Source: Rhodospirillales bacterium
GTDB lineage: Bacteria > Pseudomonadota > Alphaproteobacteria > Rhodospirillales > Casp-alpha2
Assembly (NCBI GenBank): GCA_028282185.1
Contig: JANQIJ010000207.1
Location: 1-7,115, forward strand
Direction of reading: 5' to 3'
DNA length: 7,115 bases
Shown here piece by piece: positions 1-5,686 of this stretch. A model generated the notes under the pieces. It was not told the DNA's origin. It saw only the letters and a program-made list of their open reading frames with translations, and searched no databases. Position 1 is the stretch's first letter; each line of letters starts with the position of its first letter. Made by a program: the position numbers and the translations under genes.

Positions 1-495
1 ACGCATCATCCCGCCGGCCATGGGGCCGGCCTCGCGGATCGTCACCGCATGGCCCATGCGGGTCAGGTGATAGGCGGCGGACAGACCGCTGGGCCCGGCG
101 CCGACGACCAGCACCTTCTTGCCCGTCGGTTCGGCGTCGACCTCCGGCTTCCAACCGTTTTCCCAGGCCTGGCGGCCCAAGAACCGTTCGACCGCGTGGA
201 TGCCCACCGCCTCGTCCAGCTGGCCCCGGTTACAGGCGTCTTCGCAAGGGTGATAGCAGACCCGGCCCATGACGCCGGGCATGGGGTTGTCCCGCATCAG
301 GATCTGCCAGGCGGCGTGATAGTCGCCTTCTTCCGCGTGATACAGCCAGCCCTGGATGTTCTCACCGGCGGGACAGGCGTTGTTGCAGGGCGGCAGACGG
401 TCCAGATAGACGGGCTTCAACGTCCGCCAGCTGCCGGTTTCGTTGGCGAGCGAGGTCCCGGGATCGAGCGTGATGGCAAAGGGAATCCGTGTCAT
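1..495 (-). CDS. GltD-like NAD(P)/FAD oxidoreductase with N-terminal Fe-S motif, 5' part only
   Basis: This is the first 165 residues of a protein that continues beyond the left edge of the window. The N-terminal part carries cysteines at residues 37, 41, 80, 84 and 88 (PPCNNACP, then GRVCYHPCEDAC). This is the pattern of the Fe-S domain in the small subunit of glutamate synthase and in dihydropyrimidine dehydrogenase. A Rossmann nucleotide-binding motif, VVGAGPSGLSAAYHL, follows at about 130-144 and should bind FAD. The start ATG at 495 lies 3 bp after the porB stop and has a strong ribosome binding site AAGGAG at 504-509 with 8 nt spacing, so it is translated with the Por subunits. In comparable operons such proteins transfer electrons between the 2-oxoacid oxidoreductase and NAD(P); KorC of the Azoarcus evansii 2-oxoglutarate:NADP oxidoreductase is a precedent I recall. 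Whether a C-terminal ferredoxin domain is present cannot be seen. A true glutamate synthase small subunit is less likely in this context. Confidence 0.88.
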   Translation of the reverse strand, partial: MTRIPFAITLDPGTSLANETGSWRTLKPVYLDRLPPCNNACPAGENIQGWLYHAEEGDYHAAWQILMRDNPMPGVMGRVCYHPCEDACNRGQLDEAVGIHAVERFLGRQAWENGWKPEVDAEPTGKKVLVVGAGPSGLSAAYHLTRMGHAVTIREAGPMAGGMMR

Positions 496-498
496 GAC

Positions 499-1524
499 TC
501 AGGCTCCTTCGGCCAGCAGATGATAGCGTTCGATATTGGCGTCGGCCTGGGCCTGGATGGCATCCAGGCGCTCGCGATCCTCCGTCGGCTTGAACAGATG
601 GGCGAAGCGGCGCTGTGGGCGCAGGTATTCCTCGACCGGGACGCGGCGGCGGATCGCCTTCGACGCCGTGACCTCGCCGTTTTCGGCTTCGAACAGGGGG
701 AACAGACCGGTCTCCGTCGCCAACCGCGCCAGCTTGATGGTGTCCTGAGACGCCGAGCCCCAGCCCAACGGACAGGGCACCATGATGTGGACATAGCGCG
801 ACCCGCTGATCCCCATGGCCTTTTCGACCTTGGCTTCCAGATCGTGCAGGTCGGCGACGGAGGCCGTGGCCACATAGGGAATGTCATGGGCCATGGCGAT
901 GCGCGGCAGGTTCTTGCCGGTGCCGAAAACGTTGCCCGGCGCCGAACCCACCGCCGGCGTCGTCGCCGTGCGCGCCGTCGGCGGCGTCGCGCTGGAGCGC
1001 TGCACCCCGGTGTTCATATAGGCTTCATTGTCGTAACAGACGTAGAGCACGTCGTCGTTGCGCTCGAACATCCCCGACAGGCAACCGAAGCCGATGTCCG
1101 TGGTCCCACCGTCGCCGCCCTGGGCGACGACCCTGACGTCCGTCCGGCCCTTGACCCGATAGGCCGCAGCAACGCCCGTCGCCACCGCCGGCGCGTTGCC
1201 GAACAGCGAATGCAGCCAGGGGATCTGCCACGATGTTTCCGGATAGGGCGTGGTGAAGACCTCCAGGCAACCCGTCGCGTTGACCGCGACCATCTGACCC
1301 CCGGCGGCGCGCATCGCGCTGTCCAAGGCATAGCGGGCGCCCAGCGCCTCGCCGCAGCCCTGGCAGGCGCGGTGGCCCGAGGTGATCGCGTTGGACCGTT
1401 CCATTGAGGCCTGCACCGTGCGCTGGGCCTCGTCCATCAGGCGGTTGCCCACCGTATGGGTGCCGGTCTGATAGAACTTGACCCGCTGGACCGCAGTATC
1501 CGGTGTCTTGTTGGTTTCGCTCAT
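499..1524 (-). CDS. porB: 2-oxoacid:acceptor oxidoreductase, beta subunit (TPP-binding; probably pyruvate)
   Basis: This 341-residue subunit binds thiamine diphosphate and the proximal [4Fe-4S] cluster of a pyruvate:ferredoxin-type oxidoreductase, which converts 2-oxoacid plus CoA to acyl-CoA, CO2 and two low-potential electrons. The TPP/Mg motif is visible as GDGGTTDIG at 137-145 followed by YDNEAYMNTG at 164-173. Four cysteines in the family's cluster positions are present: ACQGC at 54 and 57, TGC at 86, and PCPLGW at 251. The run YDNEAYMNTGVQRS is characteristic of pyruvate-type beta subunits. The frame is open 96 bp further upstream to 1620, but I chose ATG 1524 (MSETNK) because it gives a 4-bp ATGA overlap with the porA stop, because the upstream extension overlaps porA, and because that extension is arginine/proline-rich with no family character. 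The upstream GGGGG at 1533-1537 is only a weak ribosome binding site, so translational coupling to porA is likely. Substrate assignment to pyruvate is inferred from motif similarity. Confidence 0.93.
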   Translation of the reverse strand: MSETNKTPDTAVQRVKFYQTGTHTVGNRLMDEAQRTVQASMERSNAITSGHRACQGCGEALGARYALDSAMRAAGGQMVAVNATGCLEVFTTPYPETSWQIPWLHSLFGNAPAVATGVAAAYRVKGRTDVRVVAQGGDGGTTDIGFGCLSGMFERNDDVLYVCYDNEAYMNTGVQRSSATPPTARTATTPAVGSAPGNVFGTGKNLPRIAMAHDIPYVATASVADLHDLEAKVEKAMGISGSRYVHIMVPCPLGWGSASQDTIKLARLATETGLFPLFEAENGEVTASKAIRRRVPVEEYLRPQRRFAHLFKPTEDRERLDAIQAQADANIERYHLLAEGA

Positions 1525-2762
1525 GACGGCATCCCCCGCGCCTTCAGGATGTTTTCGGCGATCGGACCGGACCGGCGGGTTTCCCGGGACCGGGCCAGTT
1601 CGCCGTCGATCACCTCCCAATCCATATCCAGGAACGTCAAATCGTCGATCGCGTCGCCCATGGCTTTCTCAAACAGTCCCTTCAGGGACTTGCGGGTGAT
1701 CGGTCGCCCGCCCAGTCCGGCGATCACCGTATAGACCGGATGGGTCAGGCCGCGTTGCGACATGCGCACGTTCGACGCGACCACGCCGCCCATCCCCGGG
1801 GCCAGGCTTTTCTCGATACAAACGATGCGCTTGGCATTTTCCGTGGCGGCGCGAAGCGCCTCCAGGGGGAACGGCCGGAAGGTGGTGATGCTGATGGCGC
1901 CGATGGAGGCACCCGCGTCCCGCATCTCGTCGATGGTTTCCTTGATCGTGCCGTTGACGGACCCCAGCGCGACAATCACCGTCTCCGCGTCCGCCGCATG
2001 GTATTCGCGGATCAGGCCGCCGGCGGCGCGGCCGAAGCGGTCTTCGAATTCCCGGGCGATTTCCGGGATCACGTCCAAGGCCATGAGCTGCTTATGATGG
2101 GCCAGGTATCGGACTTCGGAAAAGGCGTCGGGGCCGACCATGGCGCCGATCGAATGGGGGTCCGCGGGGTCCAATACCTGGACCGGTTCGAACGGCGGCA
2201 GGAAGGCGTCGACTTGCGTTTGTTCCGGAACGTCGATCCGTTCATAGGCATGGGTCAGGATGAAGCCGTCCATGCAGACCATGACCGGGCAGCTGATCCG
2301 TTCCGCCAGCTTGAAGGCCTGGATATGCAAATCCACGGCTTCCTGATTGGTTTCGGCGAACAGCTGGATCCAACCGGCGTCCTTCATCGACATGGAATCC
2401 GTATGGTCGTTCCAGATGTTGATCGGCGCGCCGATGGCCCGGTTGCCGATGGTCATGACGATGGGCAGGCCCAGGCCGGCGGCGTTGTAGACCGCTTCGG
2501 CCATGAACAGCAGCCCCTGGCTGGCCGTCCCCGTGTGGCTCCGGGCGCCGGCGGCGGACGAACCGATGGCCACGGAAAGCGCCGCGAATTCCGATTCAAC
2601 GTTGATGAATTCGCAGTTCTCGATCGTACCGTCCTTGACCAGTTCGCCGACCCCTTCGACGATATGGGTCTGCGGCGTGATCGGATAGGCACAGACGACC
2701 TCTGGCCGGCACAGGCCGATCGCCTGGGCCACGGCCTTCGATCCTTCCATCTGGTGCAGCAT
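1521..2762 (-). CDS. porA: 2-oxoacid:acceptor oxidoreductase, alpha subunit (probably pyruvate)
   Basis: This 413-residue subunit corresponds to the pyrimidine-binding half of the TPP site plus the following transketolase-C-like domain. Visible motifs are AYPITPQT at 25-32, INVESEFAA at 53-61 (the glutamates contact the TPP aminopyrimidine in the family), TASQG at 79-83, and R108 followed by APINIWNDHTDSM at 112-124. The NIWNDH...GWIQ pattern is typical of pyruvate-specific PorA and unlike the 2-oxoglutarate or indolepyruvate enzymes. The start ATG 2762 has a ribosome binding site AAGGAA at 2770-2775 with 7 nt spacing. The C-terminus overlaps porB by 4 bp. Upstream, the 41-bp gap to porG contains two possible stem-loops, one of which could pair with this ribosome binding site. 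Together with the beta and gamma subunits it should form the cytoplasmic catalytic heterotrimer (or a dimer of it). Exact substrate is inferred. Confidence 0.93.
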   Translation of the reverse strand: MLHQMEGSKAVAQAIGLCRPEVVCAYPITPQTHIVEGVGELVKDGTIENCEFINVESEFAALSVAIGSSAAGARSHTGTASQGLLFMAEAVYNAAGLGLPIVMTIGNRAIGAPINIWNDHTDSMSMKDAGWIQLFAETNQEAVDLHIQAFKLAERISCPVMVCMDGFILTHAYERIDVPEQTQVDAFLPPFEPVQVLDPADPHSIGAMVGPDAFSEVRYLAHHKQLMALDVIPEIAREFEDRFGRAAGGLIREYHAADAETVIVALGSVNGTIKETIDEMRDAGASIGAISITTFRPFPLEALRAATENAKRIVCIEKSLAPGMGGVVASNVRMSQRGLTHPVYTVIAGLGGRPITRKSLKGLFEKAMGDAIDDLTFLDMDWEVIDGELARSRETRRSGPIAENILKARGMPS

Positions 2763-2769
2763 CTAATGG

Positions 2770-2775
2770 TTCCTT
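2770..2775 (-). promoter_or_regulatory. porA ribosome binding site, possibly sequestered
   Basis: On the minus strand AAGGAA sits 7 nt before the porA ATG. The preceding transcript sequence CCTTTCG can pair with CGAAGG that overlaps this site, leaving one bulged T and a 5-nt loop (stem-loop at 2772-2789). If it forms, the stem would partly hide the ribosome binding site. The pairing is seen in the sequence; a regulatory effect is inference, since the stem is short. Confidence 0.45.
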
Positions 2776-2791
2776 CGTTTGTCGAAAGGTT

Positions 2792-2816
2792 CCAGGCCGG
2801 CCGTCAGGCGGCCTGG
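2792..2816 (-). other. GC-rich stem-loop at the porG stop / porG-porA junction
   Basis: CCAGGCCG and CGGCCTGG form perfect 8-bp arms around a 9-nt loop that contains the porG stop codon (2804-2806). In the operon transcript the stem is followed by AACCTTTCG, which lacks a real U-tract, so this is unlikely to be an efficient intrinsic terminator. It may be an intercistronic mRNA structure that stabilises the 3' end of the porG part or tunes the subunit ratio. The inverted repeat is directly visible; the role is inferred. Confidence 0.4.
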
Positions 2817-3364
2817 GCGATGTCGTAGGCTTCCTGGGCGGCGGCAATGTTGGCCTCGGCGACGGGGCCGGGGAACTTTTCACGGATCGCATCGGCCACG
2901 GAGGTCATGTGCAACTGTCCGGAAATCGCGGCGAAGCCACCAAGCAACGCCGCGTTCGGCACCGGCCGCTTGACGTGCTTCATGGCCAGTTCCGTGGCGC
3001 CCACGTCACAAACATGATGGGCCGGGAACTTGGCGACGAAATCGGCGATGCCCAGTTCGTCGAAACTTCGGGTCGAATTGATCAGGATGAAGCCGTCTTC
3101 CTGCAGGCCCTGAAAGACATCGACGGAATGCAACAGGGTCGGGTCCTGGATGATCACCGCGTCCGGATCGTCGATCGGCTCGCGCATGCGGATTTCCTTA
3201 TCGTCCAGGCGGCAGAACGAGACCACGGGCGCGCCCATCCGCTCCGATCCGAAGCTGGGGAACGCCTGGGCATGCTTGCCTTCGATGAACGCGGCGATGG
3301 AAAGCAGCTCCGCCGCGGTGACGACGCCCTGTCCGCCGCGCCCATGTATGCGTACTTGAAACAT
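2804..3364 (-). CDS. porG: 2-oxoacid:acceptor oxidoreductase, gamma subunit
   Basis: This 186-residue protein belongs to the pyruvate/ketoisovalerate oxidoreductase gamma domain family, which completes the CoA-handling and structural core of these enzymes. The N-terminal glycine-rich motif IHGRGGQGVVTA (residues 6-17) is the family signature, followed by FPSFGSERMGAPV. Length matches the separately encoded gamma subunits. The frame extends 15 bp further to a TTG at 3379, but ATG 3364 (MFQVRIHGRGGQG) fits the usual family N-terminus. Its ribosome binding site is only a G-rich run just upstream, so the start is slightly less certain than the gene. This is the first gene of the minus-strand operon and diverges from serA across about 230 bp. 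No cysteine-rich ferredoxin delta gene follows it before porA, which is the reason to look to the downstream flavoprotein for electron transfer. Confidence 0.93.
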   Translation of the reverse strand: MFQVRIHGRGGQGVVTAAELLSIAAFIEGKHAQAFPSFGSERMGAPVVSFCRLDDKEIRMREPIDDPDAVIIQDPTLLHSVDVFQGLQEDGFILINSTRSFDELGIADFVAKFPAHHVCDVGATELAMKHVKRPVPNAALLGGFAAISGQLHMTSVADAIREKFPGPVAEANIAAAQEAYDIAQAA

Positions 3365-3393
3365 CCGAAAAGCCCCCAAACGAAACGGCCGTC

Positions 3394-3411
3394 GGGTCGG
3401 CAGGTCGACCC
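3394..3411. promoter_or_regulatory. Inverted repeat containing the GGTCGACC palindrome (porG side)
   Basis: GGGTCG and CGACCC form 6-bp arms with a 6-nt loop, and the right half includes the 8-bp palindrome GGTCGACC (3403-3410). It lies 30-47 bp upstream of the porG start, a position suitable for an operator or 5' leader structure. The same 8-mer recurs beside the persulfide dioxygenase ribosome binding site. No regulator can be named. Confidence 0.3.
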
Positions 3412-3505
3412 AAGGCAGCGGTCAAGATGACGCATCTCGGCGGGCCTGACCTTGACCTTCCTCAACCGGACCTCGCCCGGGCCTTAAAGGGGCCTCAGAC
3501 CCACC

Positions 3506-3525
3506 CGCCCCGCCGGACCGGGGCG
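3506..3525. other. 7-bp GC inverted repeat in the serA leader
   Basis: CGCCCCG and CGGGGCG form perfect 7-bp arms around the loop CCGGAC. The downstream sequence ATCCTTGTTGC has no T-run, so a terminator is unlikely. It could be an operator or an RNA hairpin in a long serA leader, or chance in GC-rich DNA. Confidence 0.3.
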
Positions 3526-3530
3526 ATCCT

Positions 3531-3545
3531 TGTTGCGGCGCAACA
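3531..3545. promoter_or_regulatory. Operator-like palindrome upstream of serA
   Basis: TGTTGCG-G-CGCAACA is a perfect 7+1+7 palindrome that ends 49 bp before the serA ATG. A one-base centre cannot be an RNA loop of the full stem, which favours a protein-binding operator on DNA. A 13-bp core, TTGCGGCGCAACA, occurs again in inverted orientation at 6925-6937. Which regulator would bind is unknown. Confidence 0.4.
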
Positions 3546-3594
3546 GCCGGTCGGTTATCTCTACGCCTCCCCAGGCACCCGAGGCGGCCCGCCC

Positions 3595-4854
3595 ATGAGC
3601 AAGATCCAGAACCCGTCGGTCCCGAAGAAAAAGATCAAGATTCTGCTGCTTGAAGGCATTTCGGCGACGGCCTCCGCCGTGTTCAAGAACGCCGGTTACA
3701 GCAACGGCGAGCGCCTGAAAACGGCCCTGGACGGCGACGACCTCAAGCAGGCCCTGAAAGGTGTGCGTATCCTGGGCATCCGTTCGCGCACCCAGATGAC
3801 CCGCGAAATGATCGAGGCCGCGCCATCGTTGATGGCCGTCGGCTGCTTTTCCGTCGGCACCAATCAAATCGACCTGGACGCGGCCCGCGACAACGGCATT
3901 CCCGTGTTCAACGCGCCGTTTTCCAACACCCGGTCCGTCGCCGAATTGACCATCGCCGAAATCGTCATGCTGTTCCGCCGGACCTTTTCCCGATCCATGG
4001 CGGCGCATCGGGGCGGCTGGGAAAAGAACGCCGTGGGCTCCCGGGAAATCCGTGGCAAGACGCTGGGCATCATCGGCTACGGCAACATCGGCAGCCAGCT
4101 GGCGGTCTTGGCCGAAGCCATGGGCCTCAGGGTGATCTATCACGACCGCACGGACAAACTGCGCCACGGCAACGTCGAGCCGGCGGCCAGCCTGCACGAC
4201 CTTTTGGCCCGATCCGACGTGGTCAGCCTGCATGTCCCGGACACGGCCGACACCCGCGACATGATCGGCGAAGAGGAAATCCGGGCCATGAAACCCGGCG
4301 CCTACCTGATCAACAACGCGCGCGGCAAGGTGATCGACATTCCGGCCCTGGCAGGGGCGCTCAAGGACGGCCATCTGGCCGGCGCGGCGATCGACGTGTT
4401 TCCGGCGGAACCGTCGAACAACCAGGAGAGTTTCTCATCGCCTCTTCAGGGTTTGGACAACGTGATCCTGACGCCCCATGTGGGCGGCTCGACGGCAGAG
4501 GCCCAGGAACGCATCGGCGAGGAAGTCGCCCGCAAGCTGGTCGAATATTCCGACGTCGGCTCGACCGAGGGCGCGGTCAACTTTCCCCAGGCGCAGCTTT
4601 CGGCCCGCCAGGGTGGCACCCGGTTCATTCAGGTGCAACGCAACCTGCCGGGCGAATTGCAACGCCTCAACGAAGTCTTCGCCAAGCACGACGTCAACAT
4701 CGCCGCCCAGACCTATCAGACCGATGGCGAAATCGGCTATGCCGTGCTCGAGGCCGAGGCCGAGGACGCGGTCGACGAAGCCGACGCGATCCTGGCTGAT
4801 ATCCGCGCCCTGCCGGGGACCATCCGGGCGCGTCTGGTGAACCGGGTGGCCTAA
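3595..4854 (+). CDS. serA: D-3-phosphoglycerate dehydrogenase with ACT domain
   Basis: This 419-residue enzyme oxidises 3-phosphoglycerate to 3-phosphohydroxypyruvate with NAD, the first step of serine synthesis in the cytoplasm. It aligns throughout with E. coli SerA by eye: KIKILLLEGIS at the N-terminus, GIRSRTQMT, GCFSVGTNQIDLDAA and FNAPFSNTRSVAEL. The Rossmann motif is GIIGYGNIGSQL. The catalytic residues appear as R243 (NNARGKV), E272 (FPAEP) and H295 (LTPHVGGST), a constant +3 offset from E. coli R240, E269 and H292. The C-terminal ACT domain (about 343-419) keeps asparagines N350 and N368, matching the serine-binding N346 and N364 of E. coli, but the neighbouring histidine is a glutamine (Q348), so feedback inhibition may be altered. 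It lacks the extra intervening domain of the long SerA type. I chose ATG 3595 over the upstream in-frame ATG 3427 because the family begins here; GAGG at 3581-3584 is a modest ribosome binding site. Confidence 0.96.
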   Translation: MSKIQNPSVPKKKIKILLLEGISATASAVFKNAGYSNGERLKTALDGDDLKQALKGVRILGIRSRTQMTREMIEAAPSLMAVGCFSVGTNQIDLDAARDNGIPVFNAPFSNTRSVAELTIAEIVMLFRRTFSRSMAAHRGGWEKNAVGSREIRGKTLGIIGYGNIGSQLAVLAEAMGLRVIYHDRTDKLRHGNVEPAASLHDLLARSDVVSLHVPDTADTRDMIGEEEIRAMKPGAYLINNARGKVIDIPALAGALKDGHLAGAAIDVFPAEPSNNQESFSSPLQGLDNVILTPHVGGSTAEAQERIGEEVARKLVEYSDVGSTEGAVNFPQAQLSARQGGTRFIQVQRNLPGELQRLNEVFAKHDVNIAAQTYQTDGEIGYAVLEAEAEDAVDEADAILADIRALPGTIRARLVNRVA

Positions 4855-5006
4855 GGCTGGGCGCCCGAAGGGCAACGGAGCACCGGCCCGCACCGCTCAC
4901 CGACCGGTTTCATGACCGTTCGAGGACAGACCGGCCGAGCACTTGAATTCCGCTGGACGCTGGCCGACATTAACGAGCGATCCTTTCCCCGGACAGGAGT
5001 TCCGCC
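4855..5006. other. Intergenic region serA / redoxin gene
   Basis: No gene is seen in this 152-bp gap. Just after serA there is a weak hairpin, GCCC-GAA-GGGC (4863-4873), without a T-run, so it is not a good terminator. TTGAAT at 4943-4948 with CATTAA at 4968-4973 (19-bp spacing) is a poor candidate promoter for the downstream gene. Confidence 0.3.
4995..4999 (+). promoter_or_regulatory. Ribosome binding site of the redoxin gene
   Basis: AGGAG lies 7 nt before ATG 5007. This fixes the start among four in-frame methionines (codons 1, 9, 11 and 14); the later ones have no comparable site. Confidence 0.7.
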
Positions 5007-5669
5007 ATGCACTCGACCACGCCCCCCGTTATGACCATGACGCGGATGACCCGTCGCCATACCGTCCTGGGCCTTGCCGCCGTCGTCGCCGCGGTCTTGC
5101 TGGCCGCGCCCGCCGCCGACGCCGCCCCGGTGGTCGGCCAGCCGGCGCCCGACTTCGTCGGCACCGCGACCGGCGGCGAACAGGTCCGGCTCAGCGACCT
5201 CAAGGGCAAGACCGTGATCCTGGAATGGACCAATCACGACTGTCCCTTCGTGGTCAAACACTACAGTTCGGGCAACATGCAGATGACCCAGAAGAAAGCC
5301 GCCGATGACGGCATTGTCTGGCTGTCGGTGATTTCCTCCGCCCCCGGCGAACAGGGCCACGTCAGCCCGACCCAGGCGGATGACCTGACGAAAAGCCGCG
5401 ACGCCAGGCCGGCCAAGGTTTTGCTCGACCCGTCGGGGGAAATCGGCCGGCTGTACAACGCCGCGACGACGCCGCATATGTTCATCATCGATCCGGCGGG
5501 CAAGCTCGCCTATCACGGCGCGATCGACAGCATCCGCTCGTTCGATGTCGCCGACATCCCCAAGGCGACCAATTACGTGCTCAACGCCATGGCGCAAATA
5601 AAAGCCGGCCAGCCGGTCAAGCCCCAGGGCACGCGGCCTTACGGCTGCAGCGTCAAATACGGGTCGTGA
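5007..5669 (+). CDS. Exported thioredoxin-fold / AhpC-TSA-like redoxin protein
   Basis: This is a 220-residue protein with an N-terminal export signal. A twin arginine in TRRHTVLGL (15-23) is followed by an Ala/Val/Leu hydrophobic core and a likely signal peptidase site after ADA (about residue 39). The arginine pair resembles a Tat signal, but a Sec signal is also possible. The mature part begins VGQPAPDF and continues LSDLKGKTVILEW, the usual start of the redoxin fold. At the active-site position it has NHDCPF, with a single cysteine (C79) rather than CxxC. A second cysteine, C214, lies in the C-terminal GCSVKY. These two are the only cysteines, so a C79-C214 disulfide is possible. I recall this NxxCPF/GCSVKY arrangement in proteins annotated only as thioredoxin family or redoxin, with no settled substrate. 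It probably acts in the periplasm as a thiol peroxidase or disulfide reductase; the role is inferred. It faces the persulfide dioxygenase gene convergently, 17 bp apart. Confidence 0.87.
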   Translation: MHSTTPPVMTMTRMTRRHTVLGLAAVVAAVLLAAPAADAAPVVGQPAPDFVGTATGGEQVRLSDLKGKTVILEWTNHDCPFVVKHYSSGNMQMTQKKAADDGIVWLSVISSAPGEQGHVSPTQADDLTKSRDARPAKVLLDPSGEIGRLYNAATTPHMFIIDPAGKLAYHGAIDSIRSFDVADIPKATNYVLNAMAQIKAGQPVKPQGTRPYGCSVKYGS

Positions 5670-5678
5670 TTTAACGAC
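5663..5678. terminator. Weak hairpin between the convergent genes
   Basis: GTCGT and ACGAC form 5-bp arms around GATTTA, spanning the redoxin stop codon. It is the only symmetric element in the 17-bp convergent gap region and could serve both strands, but the stem is short and has no T-run on either side. Confidence as a terminator is low. Confidence 0.2.
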
Positions 5679-5686
5679 GACATCGC

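Larger units (their letters stand above)
3365..3594. promoter_or_regulatory. Divergent porG / serA control region
   Basis: This 230-bp stretch has no convincing gene. An open frame continues upstream of serA through it, but the extra residues are not SerA-like. It must hold the promoters of both the porG operon and serA. I could not pick a good -35/-10 pair on either strand: TTGACC at 3452-3457 and TTGTTG at 3530-3535 lack good partners. It contains three perfect inverted repeats, listed separately, plus a tandem TGACCT-TGACCT at 3447-3458. Confidence 0.6.

Noticed and set aside
940..1010. Low-complexity Ala/Thr/Pro stretch in PorB (residues about 178-198)
   Set aside because: The frame is intact and related beta subunits have a Thr/Pro-rich loop just after the TPP motif, so there is no evidence of a frameshift or insertion.
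49..1407. Long plus-strand open frame (452 codons) opposite porB and the GltD-like gene
   Set aside because: It is antisense to two well-supported genes, contains arginine-rich low-complexity runs and shows no domain. Long antisense frames are expected where third positions are mostly G/C.
1740..2828. Plus-strand open frame (362 codons) opposite porA
   Set aside because: Same antisense effect; the minus-strand PorA has full family motifs, while this translation is rich in H, D, R and G without recognisable motifs.
3427..3594. 56-codon N-terminal extension of SerA
   Set aside because: The extension is proline-rich and unlike SerA, and it would run through several inverted repeats; the E. coli-like N-terminus starts at 3595.
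3484..4374. Minus-strand open frame (296 codons) opposite serA
   Set aside because: Shadow of serA, whose catalytic residues and length match the family throughout.
4902..4934. Three GACCG direct repeats upstream of the redoxin gene
   Set aside because: Short, unevenly spaced (12 and 15 bp) and common in GC-rich DNA.
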